Assembly: GCF_000686525.1 (NCBI RefSeq)
Contig: NZ_JMKT01000015.1
Location: 124,001-188,000, forward strand
Direction of reading: 5' to 3'
DNA from: Desulfonatronovibrio hydrogenovorans DSM 9292
GTDB taxonomy: Bacteria; Desulfobacterota; Desulfovibrionia; Desulfovibrionales; Desulfonatronovibrionaceae
DNA length: 64,000 nucleotides
In this document: one piece after another, positions 8,337-16,577 of the stretch
Layout of the letters: the number at the start of each line of letters is the position of its first letter
Position numbering within the stretch: the first letter of the stretch is position 1
Program-made: the position numbers and the translations under genes
The notes under the pieces: model-generated
Told to the model about the DNA's origin: nothing
What the model saw: the letters and a program-made list of their open reading frames with translations, nothing else
Database searches by the model: none

Positions 8337-9101
8337 TCAGGTTTGAATGAATCTGACCTGGTCTTTCTCAAGGACGGCAGAGGTCAAGACACCGGTGGAA
8401 CATGCACCTGTATCAATACCAATACGATATCTAGTTTCTCGAATTATTTCAGATGTGGAGTGACCATGAATGATCCTGAAGCCATGATCAAGGTTTGACG
8501 ACAGAAAATCATCTCTGATCCAGTAAAGGTCTTCAGGTTTTTGTTTTTCAAGATTGATACCTGGACGGATTCCGGCATGGACAAAAAGATAGTCTCCAAA
8601 CCTGAAAAAAGGTTGCAGGCTCTGAATAAACTCCAGATGACTGCCGGGCATAAGGTTTAGAAACTCCTGGCGGATTCTGGTCACTCTTTCCAGGGAAAAA
8701 CCTGATCCAGCAGCAGTTACTCCGTAACTCATAAGAGTTGAATGTCCTCCGAGGCTGATCCACATTTCCAAAGTCAGCGGATTATCCAGAAAGTCCAGCA
8801 GTAACTGCTCGTGGTTGCCCATCAGGTATCTGCATTCAAATCCTGGCAGAGGGCGGTGGACCAGTTCTTCAATGGTTTCCCTGACCTGGGCTCCCCGATC
8901 AAGGTAATCTCCAAGATACACCACCAACTTATTGATTTGAGAGTTATTATGAGCATCCTTTAAAATAGCCCTGTGCAAGCTTTTGATAAGATCAGCCTGC
9001 CCATGGATGTCCCCTACAGCATACACCCGCCAGCCATCTGGAATTCTGAATTGATTTTGGCCGGCTTTAGGTCCAATAATTTTTGATAGTAATGAAAGCA
9101 T
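8337..9101 (-). CDS. PPP-type metallophosphoesterase (serine/threonine phosphatase-like)
   Basis: A 254-residue calcineurin-like phosphoesterase of the bacterial PrpA/ApaH type. Metal-binding motifs are GDIHGQ (30-35), GDYLDRG (64-70) and GNHEQ (95-99), followed by HAGIRPG and HGHST, the usual C-terminal histidines. It could remove phosphate from serine/threonine proteins or hydrolyse diadenosine tetraphosphate; the sequence does not distinguish these. It lies 46 bp upstream of the membrane coiled-coil gene on the same strand, so a shared transcript is likely. Confidence 0.88.
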   Translation of the reverse strand: MLSLLSKIIGPKAGQNQFRIPDGWRVYAVGDIHGQADLIKSLHRAILKDAHNNSQINKLVVYLGDYLDRGAQVRETIEELVHRPLPGFECRYLMGNHEQLLLDFLDNPLTLEMWISLGGHSTLMSYGVTAAGSGFSLERVTRIRQEFLNLMPGSHLEFIQSLQPFFRFGDYLFVHAGIRPGINLEKQKPEDLYWIRDDFLSSNLDHGFRIIHGHSTSEIIRETRYRIGIDTGACSTGVLTSAVLEKDQVRFIQT

Positions 9102-9236
9102 TTAGATTCCAGGATCAGTATTTCTCAGGAACTTGATTAGGATGTAAAGGGCTTAATTGCAAGTCCGCACATCAAGCTGGACCAACAGATTACCATGCTG
9201 GATTTTTAAGTTATGACTAAGCTGGACTGGATTACC

Positions 9237-9279
9237 CCTGGTAATTGATGGCTTATGGATAAGGCACTCAATTACCAGG
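9237..9279. repeat. 12-bp inverted repeat / hairpin
   Basis: CCTGGTAATTGA (9237-9248) is repeated in perfect inversion at 9268-9279, separated by 19 nt that can form a further short helix. It lies downstream of PEP-CTERM gene 2 and upstream of the phosphatase gene. No T-run follows on either strand, so a terminator or mRNA-stabilising hairpin is possible but unproven. Confidence 0.55.
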
Positions 9280-9336
9280 AGCTGGTGGGAGGTCTGGATA
9301 GTGCAGGAGAAAAAATATTATGCTTCTATAGGGGTA

Positions 9337-10224
9337 TTAGTTTGCATAAGTTCCAAATCTTCTGCCAAAGAGTATAAAAGCCAGTATCCCGGTTCCAAGC
9401 AGGATCATGGTCCCAGGCTCAGGAGTAGTGGCATGGTTAATTTCATTCTCATTTGGGGTTAGACAGTCTCCAAAGTCACAGGGGAGGGGATCATCAAGGT
9501 CAAATCCCGGAAATAAGTCTGAAAGATCGCCAAGAAAGTCATCGCCAGGCAGATTTGGGTTTCCTGAATGCCCTGGATTGGATCCTGAATTATTGTCGGT
9601 AGTTCCGGATGATCCACTGGATCCGGTTGAGATGGACGGACCATGGCTTGTTGGATCACTTGAAAATCCGCTGTCTGGCGACAGACTCTGCAGGTCGGTG
9701 ATGTCTCCTGAGTCAAAGTCCATGTTCCCGGGGTCTGGATTGCTCTGCTTGGACCCGGGGGTTGATCCAAAGGAGCCGGCTGATCCACTAGACGATTTTC
9801 CTTGTGAGCCGGATACAGATTGGGTTAGCGGGTCTAAACCAGCCAAGAATCCTGGGTTAGTGGCTGCTCCTAAGGCCAAATCCCTGCCTGGGGTTGGCCT
9901 TTCCTGGCCTGAATCCAATGTCTGCCTGTCTTGGATCTGGAATCTACCAGAATAGGCTGGTGCAGCCAGGGCTTGAGGGTCTGAATCTACCCCGATTTCA
10001 TTGGAATAATTGTTGCCAGGCCTTGCAGGTGGTGAGGCCAGTTGTTTTAGATCAGCCAGCTTGTCTCGGAGAACTTTTCCAAGGGAACTGTCTTCACCAG
10101 GATCGCTTTTTTGGCTATTTTGAAAACGGTTGCCCTCCTTGGCGTGATAAGGGTCAGCAAAGAGGTAGCTCAACCCCAAGGCCAGAAATAAGATAGGAAT
10201 GGAGATGAAGAAAATCCGTTTCAT
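9337..10224 (-). CDS. PEP-CTERM sorting domain protein 2 (Ser/Gly/Asp/Pro-rich)
   Basis: A 295-residue secreted protein. It has a signal peptide (MKRIFFISIPILFLALGLSY), a long low-complexity body dominated by Ser, Gly, Asp, Pro and Asn (roughly residues 50-250), and a C-terminal PEP-CTERM tail with TPEPGTMILLGTGILAF followed by GRRFG. Low-complexity disordered bodies are common in exosortase substrates and are often glycosylated; that is family knowledge, not seen here. AGGAG at 10232-10236, 7 nt from the ATG, fixes the start at 10224; the longer ORF to 10446 runs through the promoter. A sigma-54 promoter lies at 10267-10282. Confidence 0.87.
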   Translation of the reverse strand: MKRIFFISIPILFLALGLSYLFADPYHAKEGNRFQNSQKSDPGEDSSLGKVLRDKLADLKQLASPPARPGNNYSNEIGVDSDPQALAAPAYSGRFQIQDRQTLDSGQERPTPGRDLALGAATNPGFLAGLDPLTQSVSGSQGKSSSGSAGSFGSTPGSKQSNPDPGNMDFDSGDITDLQSLSPDSGFSSDPTSHGPSISTGSSGSSGTTDNNSGSNPGHSGNPNLPGDDFLGDLSDLFPGFDLDDPLPCDFGDCLTPNENEINHATTPEPGTMILLGTGILAFILFGRRFGTYAN

Positions 10225-10266
10225 CAAGGCTCTCCTAGGGTAAGTTTTTATTGTCCAGGCTTTCAT

Positions 10267-10282
10267 TGCACTATGCGTACCA
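10267..10282 (-). promoter_or_regulatory. Sigma-54 promoter of PEP-CTERM gene 2
   Basis: The minus strand reads TGGTACGCATAGTGCA: TGGtACG (-24) and gTGCA (-12), with exactly 10 bases between GG and GC. It agrees with TGGCACRN4TTGCW except at two positions. Transcription would start near 10256, about 32 nt before the ATG at 10224. Confidence 0.65.
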
Positions 10283-10504
10283 TCCTGGGTTGAGAAAAAT
10301 GACTGGAGTATATCTTGGTTAAGAGTTTGTTTTTTATAGATAAAATATGAGTTTGGAATAAGATGTATGTTTTTAGCAGGTACTGAGTGTGCAATTATTT
10401 TCATTTTTTTGAGAAGAACAAGGACAGCTTGAGAATTCCTTTGCATACTAAGCTGGTGTGAAATTGAAAGGAGATTAAAGCGGTATTTTGATCGCAGGTG
10501 GACT

Positions 10505-10525
10505 AAAAAAAAGCCTGGTTAAGCT
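10505..10525 (-). terminator. Probable terminator after wecB
   Basis: On the minus strand a short hairpin (AGCTT-AACC-AGGCT, one G-U pair) is followed directly by eight Ts. It lies immediately past the wecB stop and would insulate the sigma-54-driven PEP-CTERM gene from wecB. Confidence 0.45.
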
Positions 10526-10528
10526 GAA

Positions 10529-11626
10529 TTAGAGAAGGGTGCAGATGTGTTTGACAATCCGTTCAGCTGCTTTTCCGTCCCAAAGGGGAGGTATCTGACC
10601 AGTCTTCCATTTTCCGGAAAAGAGTTTTTCAAGGTATGGCCTTAAATTGTTTGGATCAGTGCCAACCAGTTCATTAGTTCCCATGGTTACAGTTTCCGGG
10701 CGTTCGGTGGAGTCCCTCAAGGTCATGCAGGGTACGTCAAGGACAGTTGCTTCTTCAGTGATACCGCCCGAGTCAGTTATGACTGCAAAGCAGCTTTGAA
10801 CCAGGTAATTGAACTCCAGGTAACCCATGGGCTCGACCATGTGCAGGTTTTTGCTGCTGATGCCAAGCTTATTAAGGATCTTGGCTGTCCTGGGGTGGAC
10901 CGGAAAGATGATCTTTTTGTCTTTTGCACCGTCTATTATTGTCTGCATAAGTTTTTTTAGCTTCAGCTCCTGATCCACATTGGCCGGCCTGTGCAGGGTC
11001 AGGACAAAATAGTCTTTTGGATTAAGTCCAAGGCTGTCCCAGAAGTCTGGCTTCTGCAGTCGGTCCAGATTCTGGAGCAAGGTATCGATCATTGTGTTGC
11101 CAACAAAAAATATCCTTTCTCTGACCACACCCATTCGCCTTAAATTCTCATCTGCATACTCACTGGTGGTAAAAAACCAGTTGGTGACGGCGTCAGTAGC
11201 CATGCGGTTAATCTCTTCGGGCATGGTCCAGTCATTTGATCTTATTCCGCCTTCAACGTGGGCCACTGGAACCAGCATTTTCTGAGCAGTGATGGCACAG
11301 GCCATGGTGGAGGTCACATCGCCCACCACCACGCACAAATCACTTTTTTGCTTCATGAGGATATCTTCGTATCCCATCATGATCCCTGCGGTCTGGCTGG
11401 CCTGTGTACCGGAGCCGACATTCAGGTTGAAGTCCGGGGCGGGGATTCCCAATTGATCAAAGAAATTACCAGACATATTCTGGTCATAGTGCTGTCCTGT
11501 ATGGATCAATCTGTACTTTATTCTGTGCTGGTAAGTCTTGTTTTGGTTGATTGCCCGGATGATCGGCGCAATCTTCATAAAGTTGGGCCTTGCACCTGCA
11601 ATGAGGTCAATGGTCTTGGGATTCAT
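10529..11626 (-). CDS. wecB: UDP-N-acetylglucosamine 2-epimerase (non-hydrolysing)
   Basis: A 365-residue enzyme interconverting UDP-GlcNAc and UDP-ManNAc for surface polysaccharides. The family landmarks are all present: GARPNFMKIAPI at the N-terminus, HTGQHYD, GDVTSTMA, HVEGGIRSND, EEINRM, LTLHRPANVD, and the late DSGGITEEA. GGAG 5 nt before the ATG at 11626 supports that start; the ATG at 11653 has no ribosome site. It is monocistronic or the last gene of its unit, and its product fits with ManC in an exopolysaccharide module. Confidence 0.94.
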   Translation of the reverse strand: MNPKTIDLIAGARPNFMKIAPIIRAINQNKTYQHRIKYRLIHTGQHYDQNMSGNFFDQLGIPAPDFNLNVGSGTQASQTAGIMMGYEDILMKQKSDLCVVVGDVTSTMACAITAQKMLVPVAHVEGGIRSNDWTMPEEINRMATDAVTNWFFTTSEYADENLRRMGVVRERIFFVGNTMIDTLLQNLDRLQKPDFWDSLGLNPKDYFVLTLHRPANVDQELKLKKLMQTIIDGAKDKKIIFPVHPRTAKILNKLGISSKNLHMVEPMGYLEFNYLVQSCFAVITDSGGITEEATVLDVPCMTLRDSTERPETVTMGTNELVGTDPNNLRPYLEKLFSGKWKTGQIPPLWDGKAAERIVKHICTLL

Positions 11627-12061
11627 GTTAACTCCATAATCCTGGTTCGGCATGGGATTTCAGACGGAATGTCTAGAAATGTTTCTGGCTTAAAAAGTCA
11701 ATTAATGCAATATGCAATCATGTTCCTAAAACGTAACCAAAATGGAATTAGTTTGCAAAGACAGTCTGTAAAACGGTCATGGGTTGCATCTAGAATTTAC
11801 TGCCTTTTCGGTATGAAATAATTGAAGAGCTTATTTAACATTAAGGGATAAAACCCGTTTTTTTAATTTTGGTGATCTTGGAAAATTCTTGGTGAGGTGG
11901 CATAATAATTGAATAATGGTTTTGAATTATAGAATTTTTTATATGGACAAAGTGATAAAGCCATATAAAACAGTCGGCAAAAGTCAGCGAAAATGATCAG
12001 TATTTTTTTGATGCTGGCCATTTGAGTTATAGCCATCTTAATCTGAATTCAGGATAGAATA
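11627..12061. other. Intergenic region upstream of wecB and the PilZ gene
   Basis: A 435-bp AT-rich divergent region between wecB and the PilZ gene. It must hold both promoters. Two sigma-54-like sequences (near 11714 and 11898) fail on spacing or on the -12 GC. I see no other gene or strong hairpin. Confidence 0.4.
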
Positions 12062-12568
12062 ATGGGTGATTTCCAGAGGCGACAGGTGAGCATTACAGAG
12101 GAGGCTTATGCCGGTCTGAAGGCGCTGGCTGAGACGAATAAACTGGAGGTGGACGATCTGGTGGACCATATACTGAAAAGCTATATTGATGAAAAGCTGG
12201 ATTTTGGAGCTGCTGACGAAGCTGACAAAAGAAGGTATCATAGGAAGAGAGTAATAATACCTGCTCTGGTCTATGAGCAATCATCCACCAGCGGCGTGGG
12301 CAGATATGTATCCACTACAGTTCTTGATATTTCCATTGGCGGAGCAAAGCTGGCTCTTCCCATGGAAAGGACTTCAAGGGTCGAGTTTTTGAAAAACAGA
12401 AACAATTTTGAAGTCATCCTTTATCTGTCGGACACTGAAGAGCTTTCCAGGTTCAAGTGCGAGTTGAAGTATATTGAAGAAAGAGAGCAGATGGTCAGCG
12501 TTGGAGGATCGTTTCTTGAGTGTGACGAATACAGCAGCCAGCAGCTCACCAATTATCTCAGGCAGTAA
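12062..12568 (+). CDS. PilZ domain protein with Arc/MetJ-like N-terminus
   Basis: A 168-residue protein. The N-terminal part (about 1-47, RRQVSITEEAYAGLKALAET then two helices) looks like a ribbon-helix-helix DNA-binding unit: a short beta strand followed by two helices. The C-terminal part is a PilZ domain with both c-di-GMP-binding motifs: RxxxR at R57-R61 and DxSxxG at D89-G94. If both readings are right it would be a c-di-GMP-controlled DNA-binding protein. The PilZ call is firm; the RHH call rests on pattern only. It is a single gene with its own upstream region. Confidence 0.82.
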   Translation: MGDFQRRQVSITEEAYAGLKALAETNKLEVDDLVDHILKSYIDEKLDFGAADEADKRRYHRKRVIIPALVYEQSSTSGVGRYVSTTVLDISIGGAKLALPMERTSRVEFLKNRNNFEVILYLSDTEELSRFKCELKYIEEREQMVSVGGSFLECDEYSSQQLTNYLRQ

Positions 12569-12954
12569 TTGAGTTGAGAAGCTGTTGACTGGACCAGGTC
12601 CAAAACAGTTGACAGCTATGACATAGATTTAGTGAAAGGAGAAAAACTTCTTTTCAAGAAGAAGTGTCAGGCCAGATACGAAGCTGGTCTTGTTTCCTGC
12701 CTGATTTCTGGTCGTTGAATATCTTTTCCTGCCTTGTCATTTTAACTTGTTTTTAGTCATCTCTTCTTCCCCTTAAGTTTAGTATTGAATTGCTCGAGAC
12801 AGCCTGATGTTTGATCAGGCTGAGTCCCTTTCATTTCAGTCTACCCTCCTTTTCAAGACACCTCTCTGTGGCGTTGACGTTACTTTCAGTTGTCTGATAT
12901 CAATACATATGGGAATCATTGTGTGCAGGGCGTGTTTGGTAACCAGGGGATGAC
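12569..12954. other. Intergenic region with hairpin
   Basis: A 386-bp stretch. A 9-bp hairpin CAGCCTGAT/ATCAGGCTG lies at 12800-12822 with only a T-poor tail (weak terminator at best). No small gene is evident. Confidence 0.4.
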
Positions 12955-13494
12955 ATGGTAGAGAATCAATCCAGCTGTTCCAGGATTAAGATCCGGGAAA
13001 TGGGCATAGATGACCTGGCTCCGGTGTTTCATATCGGGGAAGAGGTCTTTACGGCTGAATATTCAACTACACTGTACCGGACCTGGGATGAATATGAAAT
13101 CACCAATCTTTTCAATTCAGAAAGCGAACTCTGTCTGGTGGCCGAGATAGACGAGCATATTGTGGGCTTTGCCCTGGGAACTACTGTGGATAAGACACGG
13201 TCAGCCTGGAAGTATGGCTATCTGATTTGGCTGGGTGTGCGCAAGAATCTGCAGCATGCCGGAGTCGGAGGAAGGCTTTTCAAAGAGATTCTCCGGCGGA
13301 TGCGAGCCATGGGTGTCCGTATGATCATCGTTGACACAGCTGCAGACAACAAGTCAGCCATAAGTTTTTTCCAGAAACAGGGCTTTGGTGATATTCAGAA
13401 GCATGTGTTTATGAGTCTAAATTTGAGCCGTAAAGCCAGATCCTGCAAGCCACGGCCTGCAAGGGCCAGCAAAAAACGAGGAAGGCAGGGGTGA
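12955..13494 (+). CDS. GNAT family N-acetyltransferase
   Basis: A 179-residue GCN5-related acetyltransferase. The acetyl-CoA loop of motif A is at about 96-105 (RKNLQHAGVGGRLF), preceded by the YLIWLGV strand, and motif B is SAISFFQKQGF. It may acetylate a protein N-terminus (RimI-like) or a small amine. AGGGGA sits before the ATG at 12955. Its stop overlaps the GTG start of the M20 gene by 4 bp, so the two are translationally coupled and probably act in one pathway. The C-terminal 25 residues are Arg/Lys-rich. Confidence 0.85.
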   Translation: MVENQSSCSRIKIREMGIDDLAPVFHIGEEVFTAEYSTTLYRTWDEYEITNLFNSESELCLVAEIDEHIVGFALGTTVDKTRSAWKYGYLIWLGVRKNLQHAGVGGRLFKEILRRMRAMGVRMIIVDTAADNKSAISFFQKQGFGDIQKHVFMSLNLSRKARSCKPRPARASKKRGRQG

Positions 13495-14660
13495 TTCGCA
13501 ATAAGGGGAGGCTGGACAGGGTCTTGCGGGAAATTGACCCAGTCAGGCTGAAAAGAGTTCTGACTGAGATGATTGGCATCTACTCTCCGTCGGGCAAGGA
13601 ACGTGATCTCCAGCTATACTTGGAAGACCTGCTGCAAAAGTCGGGTTTTGATGTTCAAAAAGAAGAGGTAGAAGATGACAGGTTTAATCTGCATCTTGTT
13701 ATCGGTTCAGGAAGACCTGATCTCTATTTCATCGGTCATGTGGATACGGTAGCCTACTGGGACTTTGATGAACAGACACCTGAAGAGCAGGGCGGTGTTA
13801 TTAGGGGGTTGGGCGCAGCAGATATGAAGGGCGGATGTGCTGCTATGGTGGAAACCTGCATTGCTCTTGGCAGGGCCTTGAAGCCTGAGGAGATGCCTTG
13901 TGTGGGGATGTGTTTTGTTGTGGGTGAGGAGGAGATCGGCGACGGCAGTCAGGCTTTTCTTGAAAAACGCAGGCCAGAGTGGGTGGTAATTCCAGAACCG
14001 ACCAGCCTGGCAGCTTGTTATTCCCATTATGGCTACCTGGAAGCTGTAATGGAAACAACCGGTAAAAAAAGTCATTCATCCCTGCCGGAGTTTGGTCATA
14101 ACGCTGTGGAGTCCATGCTAAAAGTACTTCTGCACCTGGGCAGGCAGGAAGTTTTTCTTCAGGGAAAATCAGATCTGGTCTATTCCATCAGGGAGATGAC
14201 TTCTTCTCAAGCTGGCTTTGTAGTGCCGGACAGGTGCGAGACATGGATAGACATTCATCTCCCCCCGGAAGTGGATCCTAAAACCATCAAAACCATTATC
14301 AGGAAATATGCGGCTGAAGCACATGAGTTCATTACTGACCTGAGTATGGAAATCAGTTTTGACACAGCATATCAAGGTTATGACCTTGGGGCTGACAACC
14401 ACTTGTCCGGTTTATTAAAACCCATCTATGAGGAGCTTGGAGTGCCTTATTTTGTTGATGTGTTCAGGTCTCATTCTGATGGAAATCTCTTTCACCAGGC
14501 AGGGGTAAAGCCGGTTATCCTGGGGCCTGGCTCCCTTGAAACCGCCCATACTCCTGATGAGCATACCAGCCTGGCTGAAGTTGTGGGGGCATCCAGAATT
14601 TTCGCAGCTCTTTGTCTTGCTCTGGACCGAAATACTATAATAACTCCATCAATTGACTGA
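13491..14660 (+). CDS. M20 family metallopeptidase / ArgE-DapE-like deacylase
   Basis: A 389-residue di-zinc hydrolase with the M20 metal ligands in order: H83 and D85 in GHVDT, bridging D111 in GAADMKGG, the catalytic and ligand glutamates in GEEEIGD (145-151), E169 in IPEPTS, and the late histidine in HTPDEH. Family members remove acetyl or succinyl groups from amino acids or cleave peptides; substrate cannot be read here. It starts with GTG at 13491, overlapping the GNAT stop by 4 bp; pairing an acetyltransferase with a deacylase is notable. Confidence 0.87.
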   Translation: MIRNKGRLDRVLREIDPVRLKRVLTEMIGIYSPSGKERDLQLYLEDLLQKSGFDVQKEEVEDDRFNLHLVIGSGRPDLYFIGHVDTVAYWDFDEQTPEEQGGVIRGLGAADMKGGCAAMVETCIALGRALKPEEMPCVGMCFVVGEEEIGDGSQAFLEKRRPEWVVIPEPTSLAACYSHYGYLEAVMETTGKKSHSSLPEFGHNAVESMLKVLLHLGRQEVFLQGKSDLVYSIREMTSSQAGFVVPDRCETWIDIHLPPEVDPKTIKTIIRKYAAEAHEFITDLSMEISFDTAYQGYDLGADNHLSGLLKPIYEELGVPYFVDVFRSHSDGNLFHQAGVKPVILGPGSLETAHTPDEHTSLAEVVGASRIFAALCLALDRNTIITPSID

Positions 14661-14662
14661 TT

Positions 14663-15802
14663 ATGAATATCCCTCCTCCACTGGAACGGCTGCTTTATTT
14701 CAAAGAAAAACTGGGAATCGATGATAATGATTTCAGCAGGCTCGGGCTTTTATCCGGGATTGCCCAGTTAGAAAAGGAAGCTTTTTCTAGCTGGCTTTAC
14801 GACTATTTTTTTGAGATCCCTCACACCAGGGCGGTTCTGGAGCATGAAACCTATGACGACAGACTGAAAAGGACCTGGGCGGACTGGTTTTCATCTTTGT
14901 TTGATGTCCGGGACCAGCAGAAATTTGTCACCCGCCACTGGAAGAGCGGTCTTAAGCATGTCCAGTCCGGGGTGGACCACAGGTATGTGAACATGGCCTA
15001 TGGCCTGGTGAGAAGGTATATTGGCAGAATGGTTCTCGAGCACCGGGATATTGAAGACAGCGAGGGCCTGTTAAAGATTATCGACAAAGTTCTTGATTTA
15101 TGCATTCTGATAGAGACTGACGCCTTCATTACCTCGACAACTCAGTGCGATCATGAAGTAATAAAGGGAATAGCCCACCAGGTCAGAAATCCCTTGACCG
15201 TAATCGGTGGGAATCTCATGCTCCTGCAGAAAAAAACTCCAGGCCAGGATCCCAGAAAAAAAATATACGATACCATGCTCCTGGAGGCCTCAAGGTTGGA
15301 GCGGATGGTCAAAAATGTTGTGACCTACAATGAAGTCTTTCAAAGAGAGCCTGAACCTGTGAAGTGCCTGGTCAGGGCCTTTTTGCAGGATGCAATTGAC
15401 CTGATTGCTCCGCAGAAGCTGAAGGGCAAGGTTGACATTGACTTAGATGAAAGTTGTCCAGAGGTAAGTGCTGACCAAAATGACTTCAAGGCCATCCTCT
15501 TTCATTTACTCCAAAATGCTTATGAAGCTGTTGTGGATTCGAAAAATCCGCTTATCAAGATCAATTCTCATCTGAATCCATCCATAACTGGCTACCTGGA
15601 TATTGAAATCTTTAACAACGGCGACCTGCCCAGACCTGATGATATTGACCAGATGTTCACTCCCTTTTTTTCCACCAAATCCATGGGCACAGGCTTTGGT
15701 CTGCCCATTGTTAAGCTTGCAGCTAGAAAGAATAATGGTAATTTTAAAATCAGTCTTGTCCCGGACCAGGGAGTCCTGTGTGTTGTTACCCTGCCTTGTT
15801 GA
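14663..15802 (+). CDS. Globin-coupled sensor histidine kinase
   Basis: A 379-residue soluble kinase. Residues 1-155 form a protoglobin-type haem domain with the characteristic proximal histidine, H99, in the segment LKHVQSGVDHRYV. The HisKA domain has its phospho-accepting H172 in AHQVRNPLTVIGGN, and the HATPase domain has the N box (LLQNAYEAV), FFSTKSMGTGFGLPIVK as F/G2 box. It should sense a gaseous ligand (oxygen, NO or CO) through haem and phosphorylate a response regulator not encoded next door. It follows the M20 gene by 2 bp. Confidence 0.85.
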   Translation: MNIPPPLERLLYFKEKLGIDDNDFSRLGLLSGIAQLEKEAFSSWLYDYFFEIPHTRAVLEHETYDDRLKRTWADWFSSLFDVRDQQKFVTRHWKSGLKHVQSGVDHRYVNMAYGLVRRYIGRMVLEHRDIEDSEGLLKIIDKVLDLCILIETDAFITSTTQCDHEVIKGIAHQVRNPLTVIGGNLMLLQKKTPGQDPRKKIYDTMLLEASRLERMVKNVVTYNEVFQREPEPVKCLVRAFLQDAIDLIAPQKLKGKVDIDLDESCPEVSADQNDFKAILFHLLQNAYEAVVDSKNPLIKINSHLNPSITGYLDIEIFNNGDLPRPDDIDQMFTPFFSTKSMGTGFGLPIVKLAARKNNGNFKISLVPDQGVLCVVTLPC

Positions 15803-16031
15803 TTCACTCCTTAAAAGAATAAACGGCCTTAGTTGCCTTGACCCAAGAAGGATTAATTGATCCAGCTTTTTCCGCTTTGGAGTTAGTCCCAACCATTTTG
15901 GGGCAGTTAATAGTTGTTAAAATTTTTAGTTTGTTAAGAAGTGTAGATGGTTAGATGCTTTGGAGGATGTTTGCCCCGCAATTATTGGTAAAATCATGCT
16001 GGACAAAGGATATATCATGTTATAGCTAAAG

Positions 16032-16048
16032 CATACTTTATCGGTATG
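16032..16048. promoter_or_regulatory. Inverted-repeat operator in front of the Rrf2 gene
   Basis: CATAC-N7-GTATG, a perfect 5-bp dyad, lies 33 bp before the rrf2 start, within the likely promoter. Rrf2 proteins often repress their own gene through such dyads; binding is inferred from position only. Confidence 0.4.
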
Positions 16049-16080
16049 ATTTGATTTGCAAATATTTTTATGGAGTAGTT

Positions 16081-16530
16081 ATGAAGTTATCCACAACGGT
16101 AAGATACGGTACAAGGCTGATGCTGGATATGGCTGAACAGCAGGGAAAGGGCCCCATACGCATCAGGACTATTGCCAGTCGTCAGGGTATATCGGAAAAA
16201 TACCTGGAAAAGATAGTCCGTCTATTGAGAAAGGCGGGTCTTGTGGACGGTTTAAGAGGGCCGGGAGGCGGCTATGTGCTGTCCAAAGCACCTGACGAGA
16301 TCACCCTGGCTGACATACTGGAAGCAGTCCAGGGGCGGATTGAACTTTGTCCATGTCTTGGCGAGCCTGAAACTTGTGAAAAGCATTTGAGTTGTAAGAC
16401 CAGAAAGGTCTGGAATGATATCAATCAAGTAATCTGGACCAAGCTCAAAAAGATCAGCCTGTCCGACCTTAGAGACTCGGTTTGTCCTGGTGAAGATGAA
16501 ATGCTGGACGAGCCGGAGTTTCAAATTTAG
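16081..16530 (+). CDS. Rrf2 family transcriptional regulator
   Basis: A 149-residue IscR/NsrR-like repressor. The winged helix (about 1-80) begins MKLSTTVRYGTRLMLDMA and contains the GLRGPGGGY wing at 57-65. Cysteines 90, 92, 99 and 105 lie where Rrf2 proteins bind an iron-sulphur cluster, so iron, redox or NO sensing is likely. GGAG 5 nt before the ATG at 16081 supports this start over 16051. It precedes the DUF2318-ABC cassette by under 50 bp and probably controls it. Confidence 0.88.
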   Translation: MKLSTTVRYGTRLMLDMAEQQGKGPIRIRTIASRQGISEKYLEKIVRLLRKAGLVDGLRGPGGGYVLSKAPDEITLADILEAVQGRIELCPCLGEPETCEKHLSCKTRKVWNDINQVIWTKLKKISLSDLRDSVCPGEDEMLDEPEFQI

Positions 16531-16577
16531 CTTTTATTGATCATGAAAAATAAGCCTGCTTAAACCCTGGATGCAAG

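Noticed and set aside
9407-9955. A 182-codon ORF antisense to PEP-CTERM gene 2
   Set aside because: It mirrors the Ser/Gly/Pro low-complexity coding sequence; long antisense frames are expected there.
11714-11726. Sigma-54-like sequence upstream of wecB
   Set aside because: GG and GC are 9, not 10, bases apart.
11898-11913. TGGCATAATAATTGAA upstream of the PilZ gene as a sigma-54 promoter
   Set aside because: The -12 element reads GA in place of the essential GC.
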